Shown in pieces: positions 1 through 36,102 of a stretch of 64,000 bases of DNA. The first letter of the stretch is position 1. Each line of letters begins with the position of its first letter. Origin of the DNA: Ancistrus triradiatus (Eukaryota; Chordata; Actinopteri; Siluriformes; Loricariidae). The stretch lies in the NCBI GenBank assembly GCA_025084515.1, contig JAJAGP010000184.1, positions 62,001 through 126,000 of the forward strand, read 5' to 3'. The position numbers and the translations under genes are program-made. The notes beneath the pieces were generated by a model. That model did no database searches. It worked only from the letters and a program-made list of their open reading frames with translations, and had not been told where the DNA came from.

Positions 1-1324
1 TCATATTATTAAAATTTGATTGCTTGAAGCTTTCCACTGAAAACTTTAGGAACTTTCAAACTGTTCGTACGTACAATCCCACCTTTGTTCTGATCTCCAG
101 GGCTTTTTTAATTTTACTTTTCTTCTTCATTTTCTTTAACCACTCCAGTTTATCTGTTTTAGGCCTCCACTCTTTCCTTTTCACCCTATTTGCTTAATCT
201 TTTCTTTTTCATTTTCATCTATCTTGCTTTCATCTATCCATTTCATGTCCTTCTTGATTACCCATCGTTGCTCTTGTATGTCTTTTTTTCTTTTTCTTGA
301 CAGACATTTTCTCTTACAACTCTTTATCCTTTGTTTTTTTATTTATTTTAAAATGCATTTATATATGCGTATATTATATATGTGTTTTTTTTTTCCATCC
401 TCATTCTTTTTTCCACATTTCATTTACCATTCTGTATTATTCAGATCATTCCTTCAGCATTGTTCTTTCTTTCCATCTTCATCTCTTTTTTCATTTCTTC
501 TGTGGTTATTGGTGGAGCACACTACTTACCATGGAATGATGGATGTATTCTACAGATTAAAAAATGTGTAATGAGGGGTGTGTGTGTTTTTGTGACTGTG
601 AGATTATGTAATGGAGACACCAGGTGGCCCTGAAGTATTCTCCTGTGACTGCTACATTCACCCCATATCACATTTCTTGGTCTTTATATAGAAATCAATA
701 CTCTCTTAATCTGCCCCTCTCACTCTCTCTCTCTTTCTTTCTTTTTTCTTCTCTTCCCTGACCCTCAGTGTCTCTGCCTCTAGTCTTCTTCTCTCCTCCA
801 GACCATCATTTCAGTCCTCCACACTGTCCCTCACACACATTATAGAGTCCCACACATATGCTCTCTCATACACCTACTGCTCTCTTTCACTCGTTCAGTC
901 TCCATATCTCTCTTTCCACTGCTGTTAATCGGTTCAGGCATGTCAGGGCTACATCACACCATGAGCCAGTGTGACACACAGATGAACTAAGGGAGAAAAA
1001 AGACAAGGACAAATCACTCCCCATGAGAGTGACATCCTAGATTTGGCCTCCAGTCTCACCAAAAAAGAATTAAGGAGTTGATCAGAAACAATCCCATAGA
1101 CGCATTATTCATTATAAATGTGATTTCACACAAAGTTTTTCTAGCAAGCCAGAACTGTTGTTGGATTTTGTACGCCATAAAACTCCTATTTAAAACCCCA
1201 GCTATTACATCACAAACAATCCTTTACAAATATTAAATCATAAACCAAACACCAACCAATCAGTTACATAAAAACCTAACCTCAGCAAATCCACTACATC
1301 ATTATTACCTCTTACAATCACGGC

Positions 1325-1740
1325 AACATCCATTCCAATCCATGACATCACAACCAAATCCCTCCCAATCCATGGCATCACAACCAAAACCCCTCCCAAT
1401 CCATGACATCACAACCAAATCCCTCCCAATCCATGACATCACAACCAAATTCCCTCCCAATCCATGACATCACAGCCAAAACCCCTCCCAATCTATGGCA
1501 TCATAACCAAATCCCTCCCAATCCATGACATCATAACCCAAATCCCTCCCTTTCCATGACATTATAACCCAAATGCCTCCCAATCCATGACATCATAACC
1601 CAAATCCCTCCCTTTCCATGACATTATAACCCAAATGCCTCCCAATCTATGACATCATAATCAAAACCCCTCTAAATCCCTTACATCAAAACCCAAATCC
1701 CTCCCATTCCATGACATCATAACCCAAACCCCTCCCAATA
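1325..1740. repeat. Minisatellite A, about 30-bp unit, roughly 14 copies
   Basis: Tandem repeat with core CCATGACATCA followed by TAACCCAAATCCCTCC. Two neighbouring units differing in sequence (CCCTTTCC versus CCCAATCC) recur as a pair of about 61 bp at 1530-1645, showing local higher-order duplication. It lies in ebf intron 6. Confidence 0.9.
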
Positions 1741-1995
1741 TGTACAAGTCAGCAAAAGTTCTCAATCAAAGTTGGCAAGCCGATTCTCTTTGGACTTTGT
1801 TTAAGGACAGCAGAGTAGAAAGTTGATGAACTGACTTGTTAGAAGCGGAAATGTATAAATGTGTCGTGAGAAGGGGTGTCCACAAACTTTTTTTCTATAT
1901 AGTGTAAGTTTGGATTAAGAATACAATAAACATTTTCTTTAGCAGAGTGGGCTGTAAAAATCACAGTCTCAAGCACATACATGGCATTCACGTTC

Positions 1996-1996
<1 letters not shown>

Positions 1997-2036
<40 letters not shown>
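1997..2036. repeat. (TG)n microsatellite
   Basis: About 20 TG units, ebf intron 6. Confidence 0.95.
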
Positions 2037-2037
<1 letters not shown>

Positions 2038-2812
2038 ACGCGTTCGCGTTCGCATGTGAGACACAGCGACGACCTTGAGGGACGGACAAAGGGAAATATT
2101 TGTGTAGGTCCTCTCCTGTTTCACACCGGCTCTCAGCTACACGCGCTACACAATGCAGGCCTGCAAATAGAAAGCCGCAGAACCACAGGCCCCTACACAC
2201 AGACACACAACACAGCACAACACAACACAAATGCTACAGGATCTGGGCAGAAGGTTAACCTTAACTTCACTGGAACCAAAAACTGATGGAAGCCATCTGG
2301 ACTGAAGATAATCTGTTGCAAAACAAGGTTCAGTCATGTTTCTGCAAAGCCATGATATAAATCAAACTGTCCTTAGTTCCTTATATAGTTCTACTTTGTA
2401 TGCATACAGATGGAAATGGATGCCATCTCCGTCCCTGCCACATTACACGTATAAATACAGGTATTTAGTATCATTAACTTTAAGAAACGCTTTATTATTA
2501 AGACAGGTGTCCTGCACAGGGATGCAACTGCAAATGTAAGGTATGATTTAAAACATTAATATAAACTACCTACAGCACTGAAAAACAGCATATATTATAT
2601 ATTAAAGTGTGCTATTCCAACGGGTGTGAGGGTTTGCTGGGGTATAAGACGGCTCAGTAGATTTGGGGTTAATGAGAGACGCCCATTTCGGGACCTTCGC
2701 GCTCCGCGTCCCCGCGGCGTCCGGCCTCATTTCACACACACACCTGTTATCATGCATGAGTGCAGTCTAGTCAGAAATAACACCACATCACAGATCACAC
2801 ATTACATCTGTC

Positions 2813-2818
<6 letters not shown>

Positions 2819-2867
<49 letters not shown>
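2819..2867. repeat. (CA)n microsatellite
   Basis: About 24 CA units. Confidence 0.95.
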
Positions 2868-2869
<2 letters not shown>

Positions 2870-3461
2870 TTTAACTCACTCCAAGAGCGGATCAATAGCA
2901 CCTTAATATACACAGGACTTTATGTGATCGATAAAAATGCCAGGCTTGTAACTTCTGCTATAAAAACAATGTTAACACGCTGAAAAAGAAAGTCCAGTGA
3001 CTTCACCCAGCTTCAGTGCTCACCGAAATCCATCCCAGACAGAACACGATTAACTCAAAACCCAGCATGAAAACGTCACACAACCTGAATACGACCATTC
3101 TGCCATCAAACGGGACAAAAACAGACCATGATTCTACGTCTAAAACTGCAGTCAGGTTTATGTGATTGCTTCAAAGTTTGGGCAACAAATATTTGATTTG
3201 CTTCCTCTCTTTTAGAAAATAACCAAATCATGTCCGGCGATGGATCGGTGTCCCACCCATGGTGTGCTTCTAAATTTCTGCATGGGCTCCTCTGATTCCC
3301 CATGACCCTGACCAGGATAAGCGGAATATAAACAGGTAACAGGAACAGAACAAAACATGTTGGCACTCGGGTGGCACAGCGGCATGTACCATGTGAACAC
3401 ATAATTTGTTTAATAATCTTTAGGATCACAAAAATTAGCTTTAAAGGGCGTATTCTTGAAA

Positions 3462-3620
3462 CCAGTGGCTCTCAAAGTGGAGGGTGCACCCCCTAGGGGT
3501 GGCGTGGTGCTACTGCAAGGCACATGATTGCTGCCACAGTAACCTTCAGAATACGCAGTGCATGCTACTTATAATAATTCCACTGACTTTGTTTTGTTCA
3601 TTAAGAAGTTTTGAAGTGTG
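3462..3620. mobile_element. hAT-like fragment, left part
   Basis: Begins CCAGTGGCTCTCAAAGTGG and contains CCCCCTAGGGGTGG, like the ends of the MITEs elsewhere in the window. It shares TATAATAATTCC and TTTTGTTCA-TAAGAAG with 15150-15215. A right end is not evident. Confidence 0.5.
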
Positions 3621-4449
3621 CATGCATTTTTAAAATGTTTTAAAATGTTTAAAATAAACTTTAGGTACTGGGGACTATGATGGGGACTATAAATGTGTCA
3701 TAGAGAGGGTTAGAACCTGTTTCCATCTACAAAGGGAACAATTCGGAATCTGCGTCTGCTTTTAATAAATGTTTTTTTTAATCAATATTATTATCTTTAT
3801 TTATTCCACATTTTGGCCCTTTTTGTCTTCCATAAAACATAAGATATTAAACAAAAGTTTAAAATAAACAAATAATAATAGACAACATCTGCAGTGAACC
3901 AAATTTAACCCATATCTGCATATTTTAATTCATATATTTGTCATTTTTAACACAATTATTTGCAAAAGTTTTGGCACCTTTCCGGATGATTCGTTGTAAG
4001 TAAAAACAAGTTTTTGTAAGTTTTCAGAGCTATAAATGCTATTGGTACAAATAATGCAAGCTTTTAAATTAAATCTGGAGTTTCAAATTTGAACTTTTCA
4101 TAGACGAGGATGTTAACTTCGTCTGTAGCGAGTGTGTTCCAGTCTGTTTGTACTTGGTTGGTTGATGCTCCCTTATCACTCTTACTCTAAATATTCCACC
4201 TCGTTAGGATGGAAACACACACTGACACACTCCGTCTCTCCTCCGTCTGACTCACCCCCACTTCCAGGAGCTCATAGTTTTTTTTCAATTTTAGCACCGC
4301 TGCCGAGTAATGTCCTCCTTTTATTGCTAATCTATACTCTTAATCTGGCCGGCACCGATGTGCTCCAGGCTCAATCAATACAGCGCTATTGCTGGGAAAA
4401 GTCCACAGGGACTGATAACGAGCGCAACACCCTGAGGGTTAACCCATCT

Positions 4450-4549
4450 CACACACACACACACACACACACACAACACATACACACAGAGCACATCCAT
4501 AATTTCTGAACCCCTTACACTCACACACCTGCAGGGCTTACCCTTCGTA

Positions 4550-4595
<46 letters not shown>
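4450..4595. repeat. Paired (CA)n microsatellites
   Basis: Runs at 4450-4475 and 4551-4595, separated by ACAC-rich sequence. Confidence 0.9.
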
Positions 4596-4597
<2 letters not shown>

Positions 4598-5253
4598 ACT
4601 ACAGTAATGAATACACACAAACACTCCTGCAGTGCTGATACACACGATACAAACTTTGCCTCAAACACACTAATGATGCAAGTTTAACACACACCAAACA
4701 AGCAGCACTTATAGTTCCTTCAGATTTTCTCATGCAAAAGTTTAAGCACAGCACTTCTGTACTTTTTAAATCACACCATTTAATTTCGGGAAAACACGTA
4801 CGCAAACGTGTGGGCACTTTTCACACGCACCTTTTATCAAACCATTAATAAGTCAAATAACTTCTGATGCCTTACACAAAACACTCGTGGATCGAATGTG
4901 CAAAACTTTAGACAGATTTCAAATTTTAAATAAAACGCACCTTTGTTTGTTAGCCCTGGCTGTGCTTTCAGGTTGGTCCAGGGGTCACACAGGCACTACT
5001 GACTGCATCTGAGGGAGGGGAGGCCGGTTGAAGGAATCCCCCCATGATGCATTGGGGTAGAGACCCATGCAGGGCGCACTTATGCCTCTGTGTTCTACAG
5101 AAATCCTGATTGAAATTTAAGAAATGTATAAAACGGATGATTATGGAGCGCAGGTAGGATGGCAGCAAAACATCCCACACCTAGGGTGACCCGGGTTTGA
5201 GTCCCGGGAATGCCAGTTGGGTTGGGGGTCGCATGGGTATATTGGGCGTGTCT

Positions 5254-5468
5254 GAGAAAGGTCAAGTCAGATTTGTTTCTATAGTCTTTTTACAATGGAG
5301 CATTGTCTCAAAGCAGCTTTACAATTGTAGATGATCTTCTAATATCTAGTGCCGATCCCAAACTGAGCAAGGGTCACAGTGGCCTAAACATTATAATGAA
5401 GAAACCTTGAGAGGACCAAGACTCAAAAAGGGACCTGACCTGCTTGGGTGGCCTAGATAATAAATGGA
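5254..5468 (+). repeat. Dispersed repeat C, copy 1
   Basis: Contains TTTTTACAATGGAGCATTGT, CTCAAAGCAGCTTTACAA, and GAGGACCAAGACTCAAAAAG ... GGGTGGCCTAGATAA. The same segments recur at 24590, 53320, 54446, 59300 and 60219, so this is an interspersed, SINE-like family. Confidence 0.6.
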
Positions 5469-7446
5469 GTAATAGTTCAAAAAACAGAACCTAAGTAAAT
5501 ATTCACAGATAAATAAAATATGCATATCGGCGTTATTTGGTTTGATAAACAGAGTCACTTTAGGATCTCGAATCCTCAGCGGGAAAGTCCTTGGTGGTAC
5601 GTCGTCTCCCCCCAGCCAATCAGAGAAGCGAGAGAAAGGGAGGGTGGCAGCAACCCCAATGCAGCCCTGCAGTGGACTGGGTACATCCGTCTGCATTCTA
5701 TGAATTCTAGGAGAGGTTCAGCACCCCTAGTCCCCCTAATCCCCCTGCAATATACAATATATACAATCCAATAACATTTTATGCCCTAAATCTAAAACAG
5801 AGCTTTGACACGAGCCTTTCATAAATCCTCTCTTACATTATATATGCTGCATGCATTAATTATGAAGGACTAGCGTGGATACCTTTCAAATAAAACGTTA
5901 CTCAATTTTCCGCATGTTTACAGCGTTCGTGTTAGATAAAGCCTTTCTGTCCTCCTGAGATCTGTCCTGTCCGTTCTGGTTCATATGTGATCTGGGAACG
6001 TATAGAAACGAAGCAACGTGTCAGAGCGGATCTATGGAAATGGTCCTCCGAGGAGGACAGAGGATCACTCCAGGACCGGTAACTCGCGATCGTTCTGGCG
6101 CTCGACGGTGAGGGAATGCGAGGTCATGTTTGTACTTTGCTTGACGATAAAACGCCCTGCGTTATGTAATGGATTCCTTTAATAATCCTCACAGTAGGAT
6201 CTAATATCTGCCCTGTAATAAAGACATGCAGTAAACATCCACGCTGACAGATCAGCGACGGCACATGTGGGATGCCTCTTTAAAACCGAGAACGTTTATA
6301 ACAAAGTTACACAATGTGCAAAGACAACCGAACAAGTTGAAGTAGCTTAGCATCCGGTACGAGTTATAGCAGAAGCGCCCCAGTTTGCCCCTCGCTCAGC
6401 ATCGTTAAGGCGGTGAGGGCAGATCGGAGGCAGGTGCAATTAGACAGACCCCCTTCTATACGCTCTGGCAGCGGGGTAAATTTATTGCCGTGCTAGCAGA
6501 GCTTGCTGGGTGATCTAATTGCTATATTAGCTTGTAATAACACCTGTTTTCGAGGCAGGCCATAGATCAGCGGCTCTGCTGCAGGTCCTTTCTGCTCGTC
6601 TCAGCACCTAACGACGAGGGGCTCTCCCCCATGATGATCTGGTGATCATACTGACCGGCACTTGACCTCGCTAAGGATGGAAGGGAACGGAGGACAGGAA
6701 TGCTAACAGATCGCTCGTCATAATTAGTTCTATCTTATTTCCTCGGATGGCTAAATCAATGGTCTGACGCCTTGTGTTTATCAGACATATCGAGGACCGA
6801 GGAGAGAGCAAGCAATCGGAGCTCATGCTAAATTCATACGTATTTCTAGCGAGTAGCGTTGCATGAAGTAACGTTGTTAAAAGAGTCGCATCTTTACCTT
6901 TCTGTTTTGTAACTCTTAAGCTTAGCTATTACCTTAAATATGTTCATTAGATAACTTGGTCCTGAGGGAGTTTTTCCCTGCCATGATCAGACACACTGTA
7001 GAACCAAAATATAATCACTCATGATGGAATATAAGTTTGATTAAACCCCTCGCTGGCTGCACACAACCAAGAGGGAATGAGTCCCCTCTAGACACTAGAA
7101 GCACTACTTTCCAGAACAGGTAATGCAGGATCACCTGTTAAACTCTTTACACCTTTAAGTAGGTAATATCACACTGAAAAGCTACACAGGCCAGAAAAAA
7201 AAAGCTACAAAATTAGTTATCGGCATTTAGACTGGCTTCTCTCGCTGTGTGCGTTGCCATGTTTGTCAAAAATGCACTGGGATTTGCAAGCACATGGGGT
7301 GAGGGTGTATAGTGTATTTGTGTATGGATATGCATGTGCGTGTGTGTGTAATTATTATGCGTGAGCCCGCATAACCCGACGTCAGATCGTGATTTACAGT
7401 CCCAGGCTGCTCTGGAGGCAAAGGTGGCAGTGCAAGCGAGCGTCAT

Positions 7447-7480
7447 TGTGTGTGTGGTGTGTGTGTGTGTGTGTGTGTGC
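7447..7480. repeat. (TG)n microsatellite
   Basis: About 16 units with one interruption (TGGT). Confidence 0.9.
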
Positions 7481-9196
7481 GTGTTGGGATGAATGTCTCC
7501 CATTAAGGCTTTTACAGTGACGAGCAGCGTCACTGATTTGCATGGCAAGCCAGAGGCCTCGCTTCGCGTCCAGCTGATTTATCTGTTGGTTTAAGGAGGC
7601 CATAAATACCGGCGCTCCTAATAGGGCGCTGAAATGCAGTCGTACGGGCCAAGCCGCCTTAAATCAGAACCATCCAGTGTCAGTGGTAAACACTCGCCGA
7701 ATGGGTTCGGTCAGCGTAATGAGGGGCTGGGATGTGCCAGACGTGCACGCACACACCCACACACATATACACACGGCGCACAATGGGCTATAAGGTTTCC
7801 ATCCAAAGTGCCCCCTAAGGAGACGAAGGCAGCGCCATGCGCCTCATTGCTGGGACAAGAAAAATAGAAGCGCTCCTTCCACGCTGGCTTTTTGTGTGTT
7901 TCTTCGGTTTGATTGTCGTCCGTAATGTCACTTTGTTCTCTGTTAACAGCACCATAACACAATAGCGGTTACCAAACTCTCCCTAGTTGCACCAAAATGA
8001 GGAGAGAAGGTCACATTGTCTCTGCAGGGTCAGACCCCGTACCAATCAGGTGATGGCCAGAGGTGAGAGCGTTCTGCGCGTGCCGCTACGTATTTGTCTT
8101 CGGGCCTCCGCCTAACCATATTTGTTTGCGTATATGTGCGTCTTTGGCCGGAGACGGCGGGTCACTCGCGTCCAGCTGTTCACTGGTTGTGCTCCAAGTC
8201 CGTTCTAATGAGCCAGCATGGATTTGGTAATGACCCTTACGCCTTAGGAGGACACACTAGCTGCTGGACGAGCACACACACACACACACACATGCCGATA
8301 CACTCCAGCTCGGTCATTAAAGCAGCTCCCTTAAGAGGAATTTAGCAGGTAGAGCCTCACTTGTGTCAATCTAAGAAGCACAAGAGGGAGTTCATTTCTT
8401 ACGAATATGACCTCGTTCTGAAATCTGTACCGCTCCATATCCGGGCGGAATGAGCTGATTGAGCTGATTTGTTGTGTCTCGTAAAGTGTGCATGATCGTA
8501 CTGCGGTGCTCTCTGTGTTCTGTCTCAAATTCACCTACAGTGTGCAAAATAGATGCACCGCAGCGGAGAACATTAGACGGAATGAAGCAGACTTTTGTTC
8601 CTCAAAATAAAGACACATCACCAGAGGCCTTAGGATGTCACATTTCGGTGTTTGTTTGAATTACTTGGCTGAGCAACAACGAAAAAGTTGCTTTTCCTAA
8701 ACAGGGTAAGTAAACAAGGGGGCAAAAGGAATACAAATATCTACAGCATCTAATTTCTTAGCAAGGGTCCGGGAAAAAAGCTCTGCAAAAGCCACTAATG
8801 ACACAATCTGCCAGTGACAGGTACAAACCGCGATCCAGTATTTACACTGATATGACCTACCTGCACAATAAAGCCAAAGTAAGTCATTTATCACAAACAT
8901 TGTTACCCTGGCTTGTTCGTTAGTCTCTGCTAAGAGCTTCACCGGCTGGCTCAATCCCAAATGCCTTTATCGGACACAGCACTAAACCGAGTCAAAGTGA
9001 ATATAGTGCACCTACGTAGGGAGCGGGAAGTCCTTTGAGGTAGAGCATTAAATCACGTTCTGGAGATATTTCCAAGCAGTGCAGTTTTGAGTAAGAACAA
9101 ACTACAAACGCTATGAAAAAACATGGAGTTTTTTCCGCTTTTGCCATGGACACGCCCCGGCACATCACCTCGTTCTGAACAGGTGTGTTTATCCTA

Positions 9197-32051
<22,855 letters not shown>

Positions 32052-32381
32052 GAAAACGGAAAAGCTCTCACCCGGCTATGGGAGTGAAATTTAAAAGGAA
32101 AAAATCCTCCGGATTAAGAAGAAAAGCGACTGAAAGGGGAGGAGGTGAAAAGAGGGGGAAAAAAATCAGCGTCAAAAAGTGGCAACAAGGGTCCTTATCC
32201 AAAGGGGTCCTTCCTTCCTTCCTTCCTTCCTTCGCGGCGCGCGTTTCGTATCCCTGCGGGTGCTCTCCTCTGTTTTAGATTCCCAATAAACCCTCAAGTT
32301 CAAGATGAACCGGCGTGTGTCTCTAGTTAAAAGAGGGTGGAGAGAGCTCGAGAAGCATCTCAAAGGGATCAAGGAGAGTAG

Positions 32382-32435
<54 letters not shown>

Positions 32436-32760
32436 CTCACAAGAAGAAGGGATGAAAAGCGGGATAAACACGGACTCGCGTTCTTCAAAAAAGGGAAGTA
32501 AAAATGCAATGATTAGCGAACAAGAGGGAGGGATGGAGCAGGGAAGGCTTCGCGCCCTCCCCAGGGAAAAGTGGGATTGGGTAAGAAGAAATCTCTCTCC
32601 CCTCCCTCCCTCCTTCCCTCCCTCCCTCCTTCCCTCCACTCCGTCTCTTTACGGCTCGCGCATCCCACCGGAGCGCACCTTTCTCTCCGAGGAGGGGGCG
32701 GGACCAACCCAGGGTCCTCTAACAAAAGGGGTGGGGTTTTGTCCGTAAAAGGGAACGCGT
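32052..32760 (-). promoter_or_regulatory. ebf1: ebf 5' leader and likely promoter region
   Basis: The 700 bp upstream of the ebf start codon are GC-richer than the surroundings and contain three polypurine/polypyrimidine tracts: a GGAA-type repeat (32208-32233), a (GA)n run (32384-32430) and a CCCT/CCTT tract (32596-32640). No TATA box is evident and no transcription start can be fixed. A low-complexity minus-strand open frame of 155 codons (32639-32172) lies in this leader. If transcribed it would be an upstream ORF, but it is probably a product of the repeats. Confidence 0.5.
32384..32430. repeat. (GA)n in the ebf leader
   Basis: About 23 GA units, about 335-380 bp upstream of the ebf start codon. 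Confidence 0.9.
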
Positions 32761-33534
32761 ATTTGCATCATGGACTGTTCGAACTTTGGTGCCGTTTTGT
32801 CGATTATTGCATGTTGCATCTTCAGCGCCCCATCACAGGACCAAACGATGCGCGTGCCGCTGGTGCGAGTGTATCAGGTGCTGCTGGGGATTTAGGTGTT
32901 CGGGGTGAAGCCCTAGAAGCAGAAGACATGTGGTGGTTATTATGGGGGTTTATAATGTTTTAATATTACATGTACAAGCCGTGCTAATGAAATAAGTGTG
33001 AATATGGAAATGTATTTCAAATCCACGCAGCCTATGCTCGGACCGCCACCCACACACTTTACCATACCACGTCAGACTCTTTGGTCACTGGGGAGCTCGT
33101 GGTGGTGGCTGCATAACAACAGATGAGCTCCAGTCAGTACAGGACTGGTTTTGGACTGAAATTGATCAAATGCGCACATAAAATGACTTCTAAGGTAAAA
33201 ACGTGGATATCAGTACCAATGCACACACTGATATTATCTTGATATCAGTGTCACTTCTGAGGGCTCCACCATCCACATAATACCAGTTAGTGGATATAAA
33301 TGCTACACCACTTTATTGGTATACCATCTGTGTTCATTATTTAATAAGGTAGGAATGTGGGATGAAAAAATATGATTTAATCAAAGACCATATCACGATT
33401 AGACTTCAAAAAAAGCCATTTTTGGAGATACCCTTTTGGATTCTTAAGCTCTGCTTGGCTTGACTAAGTGAAAAAGAGAATACGGTCTCAAAGTGTAACC
33501 TGTATGCACTGATATGTGGAGAGAAAGGGAGAGA

Positions 33535-33695
33535 TAGAGAGAGAGAGAGAGAGAGAGACTGTGGTTGGTGAATTGGATGATTTTGAGAGCTGCTGCATTT
33601 CTGTAGTGCGGTCTTAATGCAAGTTATAAAAGTCCTATTAAAATATAATAATAACAACAACAACAACAACAACAACAATAATAATAATAATAATA
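33535..33695. repeat. (GA)n and (AAC)n/(AAT)n microsatellites
   Basis: GA run at 33535-33558 and a compound CAA/TAA run at 33648-33695. Confidence 0.9.
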
Positions 33696-34099
33696 AGGTC
33701 GATTGTTTGGTTCTCTTTTTCATTATTCCAGAACAAACTTTATTATATTATAACACATTTGAACCAGACTGAACCATTCTTTACGCCGGCTAAATATTTG
33801 CGACATTTTGTAAATAAACAAATGGATATTTTATCTGTGTTGATGCTCCACTGGTGATAATCGGCAACGCGGATTAAATATTAATCAGAGAGAGTGAAAA
33901 CGTTCCCGTGGGCTTTTTGGGAAAGCCACTTCACATCGATTACAGCCTTTACCGAAACGATACGATAGATAATAAAACTGAGAGAGAGAAAAAATGCAGG
34001 CTACGTAATGTATGGTTTTGTATTTTACATTGTTTGATTAAAAAAATGATTCTTGCTTAATACGACGAGACTATATTGTTGTGCTTTATTTGATTTGTG

Positions 34100-34100
<1 letters not shown>

Positions 34101-34156
<56 letters not shown>
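34101..34156. repeat. (TTA)n microsatellite
   Basis: About 18 TTA units between ebf and the secreted gene. Confidence 0.95.
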
Positions 34157-35094
34157 GTGTACTGTTTACGTAAAGTAAATCGTTTAAAAAGATCCAAAAT
34201 ATACACTGCATAAATATTTATTAGCTTTCCTATTATGAGCTTCCTTCTTACTAACTATTACTATTATTCAGATAGATTTGTTATTATATCTGTCAGGATA
34301 TTAACAGATTTTTAGGTTACCTTTTCTATGAAATACAATAAAATAACTTTCTTGCTGTATTATTCTTAGCACACTACCGCGCTGCTTTATGTATTATAAA
34401 ACACAGACAATATTTATTGTAAGCTATTTGATCTAGGTTATAGACTTAAAATAAATTCAAAAAACATAATGACCGAGTGGATCCGCTCGCCCTGAGCTTT
34501 ATACGCTACTGTAGAAAAACTCCACTCCACTAGGAGAACAGAAATAAATCAGCCGAAGTTTCGTGTTTCGGGTTTCAGTGTTTTGGAGTCACATACGGAG
34601 CAGGCTGTAAGTTATACATTATAATTACCCATTTTATACCTTGTTTTGTAGAGCATTTATCTCTCAATTAATTATAGGAAAGCGTATCGTATTAGGGAGC
34701 GTTATAGCTGTTCCAAAGAGTCCATATCCACCCAAAGTCTTGTTCTTACACCAAATCCTATAATGCATGACTGAACTCATACTGTTATTGAATTTACTAA
34801 ACCATAAGTACTGAGTAGCAATAAATAATCCATTATATTTGCATTTTGATTTGAAGTCTATCGTTATATTCTACTTTTCTGTACGGATAGAGGCTGCTGT
34901 TGTATTGGGTTTACATTAAGATGTGTTCAAAATCTGTGCAGTCTAGTAGTTCATGTTTTGAGACATAAAATTTAAGTCACTGTAGCATCATTAATAATAA
35001 TTAACATTATTCCCATAAATACTATTAGTTCTAACATCCAGGAATGCATTGAGCAACTAACTTAGACCTGATAGGCTACAGTTGTACAGCAAAA

Positions 35095-35205
35095 GGTCCA
35101 AGCAAATACTGGGTTAGCAGTGACAGCTTGGCAGTTAGGGGTCTTGAACCCTGGTGATTCTTGTCCATAGTCCAGTACCTCAACCGCTGCACCACTACAG
35201 TCCCA
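35095..35205 (-). repeat. tRNA-derived SINE fragment
   Basis: On the minus strand GTGGTGCAGCGGTTGAGGTA then CTGGACTATGGACAAG and AGGGTTCAAGACCCC, close to the 60683 copy. Confidence 0.55.
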
Positions 35206-35678
35206 GTATGTCAGTTATAGATGACACTGGTTCATTATTATAATTGATGTTTACTGGTGATGCTTAAATAAGCAAAACACAACAAAAATGCAAAACACAG
35301 AATCCAAAACACAACATATGCCCTTCTTTAGCAGTGTTATTGGTGAAATTCAGCTAAGCTTATATTAATTTGTGACTTCCAGGCCATTGTGGCATGCTTG
35401 TTCTTTCTCCCAATAACACTACTAAACAGTAGGGTCATGAGGACACACTTTAGAAACGTTGGTTTCTTACGATTTCTGTTACTCATTTGTGTGTTTTCAC
35501 CTTGAACAAAAGTAAACAAGGAATTGAGAAGTAAAACTGTGCAAACACTACTGACCGGGTCATTTAGAGCTTCTGTAAAATGAATAAACCTTAGGTCTAT
35601 GCTAAGGTTGTATACAAAACCATTAGCATGTCGCACACCAAAACAAAACCGCTAGAATCTATGGTAACGCCATTTAAG

Positions 35679-35690
35679 TGCGCATGCGCA
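35679..35690. promoter_or_regulatory. NRF1 palindrome
   Basis: TGCGCATGCGCA is a full NRF1 site, typical of CpG promoters. It lies 3.6 kb upstream of ebf with no gene recognised next to it. It could be a distal promoter or chance. Confidence 0.35.
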
Positions 35691-36087
35691 GCTCTCTCGC
35701 CAGTTGTTAAAAATCTACCACATCACGCTTAAACTTGTAAAGTAAATACTTTTAAACACATAACGTCTAAAATTCAACTAACTATATGCATATATCTTAG
35801 CCTATAATAACTAATGCGTTCATTTTAACCGCTAGCATATTGTAAATATAGCTAAACACTTAAAGCTAAAGGCCTTCGTAAAAATATTGTTTTAAACAAA
35901 GGTTTCAATGTTCATGTGAGCTGTGTGCGCATTTACGCACAAGTTTAAATGTCAAACTGCGATGTTACATCTAACAGTGTTGAAATACATAATATATGTT
36001 CACTTATTATAAATAACCCTGTGTAACAGTTAGGTGAATAAACTCGTTTTTCACTGAGTACGTACATCACCAGCTGTAAGGAGCTTT

Positions 36088-36102
36088 GCTGCCACCTAGT
36101 GG
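36088..36102 (-). promoter_or_regulatory. Perfect CTCF core motif
   Basis: On the minus strand CCACTAGGTGGCAGC fits the CTCF consensus CCASYAGRKGGCRSY at all 15 positions. It lies between the ebf promoter and the 3' end of the secreted gene, a plausible boundary position. Such motifs also occur inside repeats. Confidence 0.5.

Noticed and set aside
224..633. Three overlapping Phe/Ser-rich open frames
   Set aside because: Products of a T-rich intron stretch. No start context or conservation signal visible.
4132..4668. Open frames through CA-repeat regions (here and at the other microsatellites)
   Set aside because: The translations are HT or VC repeats from microsatellites, not proteins.
32305..32963. 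Plus-strand open frames opposite the ebf leader
   Set aside because: Driven by GA and CCCT tracts. A divergent gene is possible but nothing in the translation supports it.
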